This document shows positions 10,241 to 16,751 of a stretch of DNA of 64,000 nt, in pieces. This DNA is from Deinococcus seoulensis (GTDB taxonomy: Bacteria; Deinococcota; Deinococci; Deinococcales; Deinococcaceae): positions 1 to 64,000 of the forward strand of contig NZ_BMQM01000022.1 in NCBI RefSeq assembly GCF_014648115.1. Reading direction: 5' to 3'. Position 1 is the stretch's first letter. The number at the start of each line of letters is the position of its first letter. Position numbers and translations under genes: made by a program. A model generated the notes under the pieces. It saw only the letters and a program-made list of their open reading frames with translations. It searched no databases and was not told the DNA's origin.

Positions 10241-10975
10241 ATGGGATTCCTGAAAAAGATGATGGCCGCCATCGGTGTGGGCGGCGCGAAGGTCGACGCC
10301 CGCGTGAACAACCCCAGCCTGCGGGCCGGGGACACCCTGACCGGCGTGCTGGCCGTGCAGGGCGGCAGCGTCGAGCAGCGCATCGAACGCATCAACCTGG
10401 GGCTCGCCACCCGCTACCGGCACGACGACACCCACGTCACGCACCAGCTGACCCGGCAGGCGGTCGTGCCGGCCTTCGACCTGCGGGCCGGCGAGACCCG
10501 CGAGTTCCCGTTCAGCCTGCCCGTCCCGCTCGACACGCCGCTGTCGCTGCCCGGCACGCAGGTGTGGCTCGCCACGGACGCCGACATCGCCGGGGCGGCC
10601 GACCCTGGCGATCAGGATCACCTGCAGATCCTGCCCAGCCGCGAGGCGGAAACGCTGATCCTGGCCGCGCAGCGCCTGGGCTTCAGTCTGAGCGGCAGCG
10701 AGATCGAACACCACCATGGCCGTATCGCGCAGGAACTCGCCTTCCGCCCGCCGCACGGGCAGTACCGCATCGCCGAGGTCGAGATGATGCTGTTCCACAC
10801 GGGCGGCGGCCTGGACGTGATCCTGGAGGTGGACCGCCGCGCGACCGGCGTGGCCAGCCTGTTCACCAGCGAGTTCGAGCAGCGCGGCCGCTGGAACCTG
10901 GGCGCGCATACGCTGGCGCAGGGACCGGACGCCGTGGCCCGCGAACTGGAGGCCCGCATCCGCGCCCTGCTGTGA
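10241..10975 (+). CDS. Spo0M-like (arrestin-fold) protein
   Basis: 244 residues. The family is recognised from the N-terminus MGFLKKMMAAIGVGGAKVDARV with the following LRAGDTLTGVLAVQGG strand pair, and from FPFSLPVPLDTPLSL in the middle. Spo0M proteins have an arrestin-like beta-sandwich. In Bacillus Spo0M affects sporulation, but homologues occur widely in non-sporulating bacteria, including this kind of organism, with unknown role. No clear -10 box at the ATG; it follows the glucokinase by 56 nt and may be read through. Four tandem 14-bp units run across its stop codon. Confidence 0.85.
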   Translation: MGFLKKMMAAIGVGGAKVDARVNNPSLRAGDTLTGVLAVQGGSVEQRIERINLGLATRYRHDDTHVTHQLTRQAVVPAFDLRAGETREFPFSLPVPLDTPLSLPGTQVWLATDADIAGAADPGDQDHLQILPSREAETLILAAQRLGFSLSGSEIEHHHGRIAQELAFRPPHGQYRIAEVEMMLFHTGGGLDVILEVDRRATGVASLFTSEFEQRGRWNLGAHTLAQGPDAVARELEARIRALL

Positions 10976-11019
10976 TGGCCCTGCTGTAACGGCCCTGCTG
11001 TAACGGCCCTGTTGTACCC
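10964..11019 (+). repeat. Four tandem 14-bp units over the spo0M-like stop codon
   Basis: Units are GCCCTGCTGTGATG, GCCCTGCTGTAACG (twice) and GCCCTGTTGTACCC. The first contains the gene's own stop codon. The next two supply spare in-frame-looking stops. Confidence 0.85.
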
Positions 11020-11063
11020 CCCTTGATGGCAGCCCCCGCGCCGCGCGGCGTAGCATGCCGCCC

Positions 11064-12236
11064 ATGACCGACCACGCCGACCCGCTCGCTCCCCGCCTGC
11101 TCACCTGCGACGTGCTGTTCACCGGCATGGGGGGCGCGCAGTCGCCGGGCGGCGTGGTCGTGGTGGGCGGCACGGTCGCCGCGACGGGTGACCCGGCCGC
11201 GCTGCGCGCCTCGTACCCGCACGCGCGTGAGGAAGCGGTGGGCGGTGTGATCGCGCCGCCGCCCGTGAACGCCCACACGCACCTGGACATGAGCCGCTAC
11301 GAGTTCACGGCCCTGCCGTACTTCCGCTGGATTCCGGAGGTGGTCGTCCCGCAACGCGAGAAACGCAGCGTGGAGGCCGCCCTGCACGGCGCGGACACGC
11401 TGCGCGACCTGGGGACGGGCGGCGTGGGCGACATCGTGTACATGCACGCCCCGGAGGTCATGGACGCCCTGCTGGCCCGCGAGGACCTGAGCGGCGTCCT
11501 GTACTACGAGGCGCTGGGCACCTTCCCCGACAGGGCGGACGACATCTTCCGCACCATCCGCGAGCGCCTTGAACGCTGGCGCCGCCTGGAACGCCCCGGC
11601 GGGCCGCGCGTGGGCCTGTCCCCTCACACGCCGCACACCGTCAGCCACCGCCTGATGCGGCTGCTGTGCGAGTACGCCGCCGGCGAGGGCCTGCCCATTC
11701 AGATCCACGTGGCCGAGCACCCCGCCGAGCACGACCTGTACACGCGCGGCGGTGGCCCCATCTGGGACAACCGGCTGGCACCCTTCTACCCCGACACCTT
11801 CGCGGAGGTGATCGGGCGGGAACCGGAACCCGGCCTGACACCCGTGCGCTACCTGGACGAACTGGGCGTGCTGAACGCGAAACCCACCCTGATCCACATG
11901 GTGAACGTCACCCCGGACGACATCGCCCGCGTGGCCCGCGCGGGCAGCGCCGTCGTCACCTGCCCGCGCAGCAACCACCACCTGGAATGCGGCGTGTTCC
12001 CCTGGGCGGCCTTCGCGGCGGCCGGGGTGGAGATCGCGCTGGGCACCGACTCCGTCGCCAGTGGCGGCTCGCTGGACGTGCGCGAGGACGTGGCGTTCGC
12101 CCGCACGCTGTACCCCACCCTGGACCCGCGAGTGATCGTGCGCGCCGCCGTGAAAGGCGGCCACCGCGTGCTGGGCAGCCGCGCGCCGTTCATCCGCCGG
12201 GGCGAGGCCTGGAACGAGGCGTATCTCTGGCGCTGA
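11064..12236 (+). CDS. Amidohydrolase, candidate aminodeoxyfutalosine deaminase
   Basis: 390 residues, metal-dependent amidohydrolase superfamily, deaminase branch. Ligand motifs are in order: NAHTHLD (metal), HVAEHPAEHDLY (His/Glu), LIHMVNV (His) and GTDSVASGGSLDVREDV (Asp, with the active-site Ser/Asp block of the guanine/SAH/aminodeoxyfutalosine deaminases). Deinococci use the futalosine route to menaquinone, and an enzyme of this family there has been reported to deaminate 6-aminodeoxyfutalosine, so that role is plausible; SAH/MTA deaminase is the alternative. I prefer the ATG at 11064 to one at 11055. A TAGCAT-like sequence precedes the starts. No menaquinone genes are visible nearby. 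Confidence 0.75.
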   Translation: MTDHADPLAPRLLTCDVLFTGMGGAQSPGGVVVVGGTVAATGDPAALRASYPHAREEAVGGVIAPPPVNAHTHLDMSRYEFTALPYFRWIPEVVVPQREKRSVEAALHGADTLRDLGTGGVGDIVYMHAPEVMDALLAREDLSGVLYYEALGTFPDRADDIFRTIRERLERWRRLERPGGPRVGLSPHTPHTVSHRLMRLLCEYAAGEGLPIQIHVAEHPAEHDLYTRGGGPIWDNRLAPFYPDTFAEVIGREPEPGLTPVRYLDELGVLNAKPTLIHMVNVTPDDIARVARAGSAVVTCPRSNHHLECGVFPWAAFAAAGVEIALGTDSVASGGSLDVREDVAFARTLYPTLDPRVIVRAAVKGGHRVLGSRAPFIRRGEAWNEAYLWR

Positions 12237-12260
12237 CGGGCGCACCCGGAGCGCAACGGA

Positions 12261-12293
12261 AACGGCCCGGACTCGCGCTGAATCCGGGCCGTT
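12261..12293 (+). terminator. Hairpin downstream of the amidohydrolase
   Basis: AACGGCCCGGA pairs perfectly with TCCGGGCCGTT across an 11-nt loop, followed by cctag rather than a T tract. The A-rich 5' flank would give T-rich sequence on the minus strand, so it may act in both directions. Confidence 0.65.
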
Positions 12294-12311
12294 CCTAGCA
12301 GCCGAGCCCTG

Positions 12312-12443
12312 TACGGATTCCGTCTGTTTCGTTGACAGATCGGAACACCACCGATCTGCCAACTCCACGTCCGGAACCCGTTTTACTCCTACTCGCTCCG
12401 CTCGGATTGAATAGCTTTACAAGCCATTCAATCCGAGTCCGTA
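12312..12443 (-). repeat. Intergenic hairpin repeat, copy 2
   Basis: Full copy in reverse orientation. Its outer end directly abuts the TAA stop (12444-12446) of the lipoprotein gene on the same strand. Stem 1 is GATTGAATGGCTT...AAGCTATTCAATC. Stem 2 is CAGATCGG...CCGATCTG. Confidence 0.9.
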
Positions 12444-12911
12444 TTACTGGCTGACGTTCGCCTCGCAGGTGCCGTTCACGACGGTCTTTCCGCCGCGCTG
12501 CATGGTCAGGCGACCCTGGAACGGCAGGGCCAGCGGTGTGCTCACGTCGCAGATGTAGGTGTTGGTGTCCTCGGCGATCCAGGTGAAGCTCAGGGTGCGG
12601 GCGTCCGGGCGGTACAGCGCCATGCCGAACCCTGCGCGGGCGTCCTGCTGGGCGCTCAGGCGGTCGCGTTCGCTGACGCTGGCCTTGCCTGCCGGGACGG
12701 TCACGAGGTCCGGAATGCCGATGGTGGCCGTCACGGTGCGCCCGTCGATGGGACCGCTGACCGTCCAGGTCTGCCCGACGACCAGTGGCCCGGCACTCAG
12801 GGGTGCGGGGCCGTCCTGGTCGCGGGCGGCCAGCATGGCGGACACCGGAGCGCAGGAGGCCAGCAGGGAGGACAGGATCAGGACGGCGGGCAGCAGGACG
12901 CGGGAGTTCAT
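12444..12911 (-). CDS. Secreted lipoprotein with GQTW motif
   Basis: 155 residues. An N-terminal lipoprotein signal peptide ends in a lipobox-like SLLASC, so the protein is probably anchored by Cys after export. The mature part has VVGQTWTVSGPIDGR near its start and two further cysteines (YICDVS and GTCEANV) that could pair. A second lipoprotein at 25983 shares the GQTW.V.G block, which indicates a small paralogous family. Start ATG 12911; on the minus strand TATGCT (12918-12923) lies 6 nt upstream, leaderless. The stop codon is immediately followed by repeat copy 2. Function unknown. Confidence 0.8.
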   Translation of the reverse strand: MNSRVLLPAVLILSSLLASCAPVSAMLAARDQDGPAPLSAGPLVVGQTWTVSGPIDGRTVTATIGIPDLVTVPAGKASVSERDRLSAQQDARAGFGMALYRPDARTLSFTWIAEDTNTYICDVSTPLALPFQGRLTMQRGGKTVVNGTCEANVSQ

Positions 12912-12941
12912 GCTGCGAGCATACGGGTCTGGTCCGGGCGG

Positions 12942-12971
12942 CAGTTGAATGGTTTGTGAACACCGTTCACG
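12942..12971 (+). repeat. Decayed fragment of intergenic repeat (stem 1)
   Basis: GTTGAATGGTTTGTGAAC-ACCGTTCA resembles the family's first hairpin. No other part of the repeat is recognisable here. It also forms a GTGAAC/GTTCAC dyad. Confidence 0.4.
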
Positions 12972-13139
12972 CCGGGCGTCCCGGTGTGTCCGTCCAGGCC
13001 GCCGGGGCGACAGGCCCCATGACCGGAGTCCGTGGCAGCCGCGCCTGAAGCGGACATTCATGGTGTCTGAGCGTTTGCGGCTCAAGTTGCTTATGCGCGC
13101 CTCACTGAAATCCGAACGTGTGCGGGGCGCGCCGCGCGT

Positions 13140-13145
13140 TATACT
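13140..13145 (+). promoter_or_regulatory. TATACT -10 box of secA
   Basis: TATACT ends 8 nt before the secA ATG, with no Shine-Dalgarno between, so the transcript is probably leaderless. No convincing -35 hexamer is seen. Confidence 0.6.
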
Positions 13146-13153
13146 CGCTTGTC

Positions 13154-15763
13154 ATGTTCCGTGTCCTGAACAAATTATTCGATAACAACCAGCGCGACGT
13201 GGCGCAGATCGTGAAGACGGTCGTGCAACCCGTGAACGCCCTGGAAGAAGAAACCATGAAAGTGGAAGATCTCGCCGCAGCCTTCATGGACCTGCGCCGC
13301 CGCGTTCAGGAGGGCGGCGAGACCCTCGATGACGTGGTCGTTCCCGCCTTCGCGCTGATCCGCGAGGCGGGCCGCCGCTCCATCGGCAAACGCCACTACG
13401 ACGTGCAGCTGATCGGCGGGTACGCCCTGCACAAGGGCCGCATCGCGGAGATGCGCACCGGCGAGGGCAAGACCCTGGTCGCCACGCTGGCCCTCGCCCT
13501 GAACGCGCTGGAAGGACGCGGCGCGCACCTCGTGACCTCCAACGACTACCTCGCGCGGGTCGGCATGGAAGAAATGAGCCTGCTGTACCGCACGCTGGGC
13601 CTGACCGTCGGCCTTGCCAGCCGCGAACTGCAACCCGCGCAGAAGCAGGCCGCGTACGCCTGCGACATCACGTACGTCACGAACAGCGAACTGGGCTTCG
13701 ACTACCTGCGCGACAACATGGCCCAGAGCCGCGAGGCCCTCGCCCTGCGCGCCGAGCACCCCCTGAACTTCGCCATCGTGGACGAGGTGGACTCCATCCT
13801 GATCGACGAGGCCCGCACGCCCCTGATCATCAGCGGACAGGCCGAGAAGGCCACCGACCTGTACTACGTGTACGCCAAACTGATCCGCCGCCTCCAGAAA
13901 GGCGAACCCGCCGAACCCGGCGTACGCACCGAACCGACCGGCGACTACACCATCGACGAGAAGAGCAAACAGGTGCACCTGACCGAGGGCGGCATCAGCA
14001 AGATCGAGCGCCTGCTGAGCCTCGGGGACCTGTACAGCCCCGAGAACATGGACAAGGCCCACATGATCACCCAGGCCATCCGCGCCCGCGAACTGTACCA
14101 GCGCGAGAAGGACTACATCGTGAACGCCGAGGGCGAGGTCGTCATCGTCGACGAGTTCACGGGCCGCTCCATGCCCGGCCGCCGCTACGGCGAGGGCCTG
14201 CACCAGGCCATCGAGGCCAAGGAAGGCGTGAAGATCGAGAACGAGAACCAGACGCTCGCGACCATCACGTACCAGAACTTCTTCCGCCTGTACAACAAAT
14301 TCTCCGGCATGACCGGCACCGCCAAGACCGAGGAGAAGGAATTCCTCGACATCTACGGCAGCGACGTGCTGGTCATCCCCACCAACAAGGCCATCCTGCG
14401 TAAGGACGCCGAGGACCTCGTGTACCGCACCCGCCTGGGCAAGTACAACGCCGTCGTGCAGGAAGTCGTGGAACTCCACGCGACCGGCCGCCCCGTCCTG
14501 ATCGGCACGGCCAGCATCGTCACCAGCGAACAGCTCAGCGGCCTCCTCACGCAGGCCGGCGTGAAACACAGCGTCCTGAACGCCAAGTTCGAGGCGCAGG
14601 AAGCCAGCATCATCGCGCAGGCCGGCCGCTCGGGCACCGTCACCATCGCCACCAACATGGCCGGGCGCGGCACCGACATCATGCTCGGCGGGAACGCCGA
14701 ATTCATCCTGGGTGAAGCCATCGAGCAGAACTTCGGCATCAGCCGCTTCACCCCCGAAGCCGAAGCCTTCATCAAGGCCGTCAGCCGCCAGGACGAGAAC
14801 GCCGTGCAGGCCGGCATGCTGATCCCCGGCATGACTGAGGAGTTCGCCCGGCAGGCCCTGCAGGTGCAGGCCGACATTCTCGCCGACCGGCAGAAGGTCA
14901 AGGACATCGGCGGGCTGCACATCATCGGCACGGAACGCCACGAGAGCCGCCGCATCGACAACCAGCTGCGCGGCCGCGCCGGACGCCAGGGCGACCCCGG
15001 CAGCAGCCGCTTCTACGTGTCGTTCGAGGACGACCTGATGCGCCTGTTCGCCAACGACCGCGTGATCGCCATGATGGACCGCCTCGGCATGGACGACAGC
15101 CAGCCCATCGAGGCGAAAATGGTCACCGGCGCCATCGAGAAAGCGCAGGCGCGCGTCGAGGACCGCAACTTCAGCACCCGTAAACAACTGCTGGAATTCG
15201 ACAACGTTATGAGCAAGCAGCGCGACACCATCTACGCCCAGCGCCGCGAGGTGCTGCTCGGGCCGGACAGCGACGTCGAGGAAAGCACCGAGGGCATGAT
15301 CGCCGACTACGTCGACATGCAACTCGCCACGCACCTGCCCGCCGAGGCCAGCCACGACGAATGGGACACCGAAGCCCTGAAAGCCGCCATGCTGGACGCC
15401 ATTCCGCAACTGGAAACCTTCGACTTCGAGGCGCTGCGCAGCATGAGCCCGGCCGACGCGCAGGACACCATGCTCAAGGCCGTCGCCGACGCGCACGACG
15501 CCCGCCGCGACGAACTGGGCAACACCATGCTCATCAGCCTCGCCCGCTACGTGCTGCTCCAGACCGTCGACCAGCACTGGAAAGAGCACCTGCACAACAT
15601 GGACGTCCTGCGCCAGGGCATCGGCCTGCGCGGCTACGGACAGCGCGACCCGTTCACCGAATACAAGTTCGAAGCGACCAACATGTTCAACGAGATGATC
15701 GACAACCTGAAAACGGACGTCACCAAGTTCATCTTCCGAATGCAGTTCGGTCAGACCGGGTAA
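13154..15763 (+). CDS. secA: Protein translocase subunit SecA
   Basis: ATPase motor that drives preproteins through SecYEG. 869 residues. Walker A MRTGEGKTLVA lies at about residue 100, the DEAD-type Walker B region DEVDSILIDEARTPLIISG at about 210, EFTGRSMPGRRYGEGLHQA in the preprotein cross-linking area, GRGTDIMLGGN of NBD2, and RGRAGRQGDPG as motif VI. The C-terminus ends in FIFRMQFGQTG without the zinc-binding CxCxSGxxxxxCH tail found in many SecAs, so SecB/phospholipid contacts through that motif are absent. Start fixed by the MFRVLNKLFDNNQR N-terminus. A perfect 18-bp hairpin follows 31 nt after the stop. Confidence 0.98.
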   Translation: MFRVLNKLFDNNQRDVAQIVKTVVQPVNALEEETMKVEDLAAAFMDLRRRVQEGGETLDDVVVPAFALIREAGRRSIGKRHYDVQLIGGYALHKGRIAEMRTGEGKTLVATLALALNALEGRGAHLVTSNDYLARVGMEEMSLLYRTLGLTVGLASRELQPAQKQAAYACDITYVTNSELGFDYLRDNMAQSREALALRAEHPLNFAIVDEVDSILIDEARTPLIISGQAEKATDLYYVYAKLIRRLQKGEPAEPGVRTEPTGDYTIDEKSKQVHLTEGGISKIERLLSLGDLYSPENMDKAHMITQAIRARELYQREKDYIVNAEGEVVIVDEFTGRSMPGRRYGEGLHQAIEAKEGVKIENENQTLATITYQNFFRLYNKFSGMTGTAKTEEKEFLDIYGSDVLVIPTNKAILRKDAEDLVYRTRLGKYNAVVQEVVELHATGRPVLIGTASIVTSEQLSGLLTQAGVKHSVLNAKFEAQEASIIAQAGRSGTVTIATNMAGRGTDIMLGGNAEFILGEAIEQNFGISRFTPEAEAFIKAVSRQDENAVQAGMLIPGMTEEFARQALQVQADILADRQKVKDIGGLHIIGTERHESRRIDNQLRGRAGRQGDPGSSRFYVSFEDDLMRLFANDRVIAMMDRLGMDDSQPIEAKMVTGAIEKAQARVEDRNFSTRKQLLEFDNVMSKQRDTIYAQRREVLLGPDSDVEESTEGMIADYVDMQLATHLPAEASHDEWDTEALKAAMLDAIPQLETFDFEALRSMSPADAQDTMLKAVADAHDARRDELGNTMLISLARYVLLQTVDQHWKEHLHNMDVLRQGIGLRGYGQRDPFTEYKFEATNMFNEMIDNLKTDVTKFIFRMQFGQTG

Positions 15764-15794
15764 TCCGGGCTCGGTACCCGCAGGCATACAGAGC

Positions 15795-15841
15795 AGAGGC
15801 AGGGGCAGAGGCGGCACGCTCCTGCCTCTGCCCCTGCCTCT
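15795..15841 (+). terminator. Perfect 18-bp hairpin after secA
   Basis: AGAGGCAGGGGCAGAGGC pairs without mismatch with its complement at 15824-15841 across an 11-nt loop. No T tract follows except a short gtcctt. It probably ends or stabilises the secA transcript. Confidence 0.75.
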
Positions 15842-15868
15842 GTCCTTCATGGCGCACTTCATGGCTCA

Positions 15869-16001
15869 TACGGACTCCGATTGAATGGCTTATAAAGCTG
15901 TTCAATCCGAGCGGAGCGAGTGAGAGTCGAAGCGGGTTCCGGACGTGGAGTTGACAACCCGGCGCCCTTCCGGGGTGTCAACGAAATAAACGGAATCCGT
16001 A
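15869..16001 (+). repeat. Intergenic hairpin repeat, copy 3
   Basis: Full copy. Stem 2 here is TTGACAACCCGG...CCGGGGTGTCAA, a different sequence from copy 1 but still paired. It is flanked by TCA on both sides (ctcaTACGGA...CCGTAtcac). Confidence 0.9.
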
Positions 16002-16005
16002 TCAC

Positions 16006-16332
16006 TTCAGGGTGGGGGCCACGCGCACTGGCGGGGTCGTTCGAGGTCGTTCAAGGTGTGTCCATGAACGGTGCAGGGGTTCCTCATGCACGGGTTCTAG
16101 CCTGTCCTTACCCACAATTCAGACCGACCGGGTGAAGTCGGTGAGGGACCACCCCGCCTCCGTGCGGGGTTTTGACTGTGCCCCCACAGCGTCAGGGTGG
16201 GCCGGGCGCCGGGCCGGTCGGGCGCAGATGGACGTTCGCTCAGGGTTCCCTGTAGTGGCGCTGAAGATTAACTTCAGCTGCTTTTAGAGGTCCGTCATGC
16301 CGTTGTATGAGTGCGCGGCGCACACTACCCGT
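16006..16332. other. Gene-free stretch with an isolated intrinsic terminator
   Basis: No coding frame has a family signal. The segment contains ttcgaggtcgttcaaggtg-type direct repeats near 16036-16055 and a clean terminator at 16151-16173 with no gene immediately upstream. A small RNA starting after TAGCCT (about 16101-16106) and ending at the terminator is possible but unproven. Confidence 0.4.
16151..16173 (+). terminator. Intrinsic terminator without an upstream gene
   Basis: ACCCCGC-ctccgt-GCGGGGT followed by TTT. It lies 390 nt beyond secA and after a repeat copy, so it may close an unannotated short transcript. Confidence 0.75.
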
Positions 16333-16539
16333 ATGAACCTGCTCCTGATCATGGCGGCCCTGACACTCCTGATCATGCTGGGTGCTTTCGTTGCGCTCAC
16401 GCGTGACGACCGCGCCCTGCTGACCGAGCAGGACGACCTGCCCGAGGACCTGCGGCCGCTGCCGCGCGCCTACAACCGACGCGTGGCCGCCCCGGCTGCT
16501 GCTGAGCACGAGCAGCATTACCCGCAGGCTGCCGACTGA
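16333..16539 (+). CDS. Small single-pass membrane protein
   Basis: 68 residues from the ATG at 16333. MNLLLIMAALTLLIMLGAFVALTR forms one membrane helix (residues 1-22), followed by an acidic then Pro/Ala/His-rich cytoplasmic or periplasmic tail. An in-frame ATG at 16297 would add 12 residues with cysteine and is less convincing, because CACACT lies 6 nt before 16333 in the leaderless arrangement. No family recognised. The TGA stop is directly followed by a decayed repeat copy. Confidence 0.6.
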   Translation: MNLLLIMAALTLLIMLGAFVALTRDDRALLTEQDDLPEDLRPLPRAYNRRVAAPAAAEHEQHYPQAAD

Positions 16540-16640
16540 TACGGATTCCGTCTGTTTTGCTGACGATACGGATTCGCTGGTAACCCGGAACATCGCCGGG
16601 TTGTCATCCCCACGTCCGGAACCCGTTTTTCTCCTCCTCC
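16540..16640 (-). repeat. Intergenic hairpin repeat, copy 4 (rearranged, partial)
   Basis: It starts at the base after the TGA of the small membrane gene. The terminal sequence tacggattccgtctgtt is followed by a second gatacggattcgctgg, as if one copy had inserted into or recombined with another. Stem 2 (AACCCGG...CCGGGTT) and the conserved cacgtccggaacccg remain. The first stem is lost. Confidence 0.75.
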
Positions 16641-16751
16641 AACCCGCCCCGCTGCCTGCCCGAAGGCACCGGAGGGCACGGCGTGCTGACGGCTCGCGGC
16701 GAGTGCCTGTGCGGCGCCTCCCGGCATTACGCCCACAGTAGAATGCGGGCT

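Noticed and set aside
13175..15862. An 895-residue open frame antisense to secA
   Set aside because: It is a GC-driven shadow: the composition is Gly/Val/His/Asp/Gln-rich with no motif, and it mirrors secA codon by codon.
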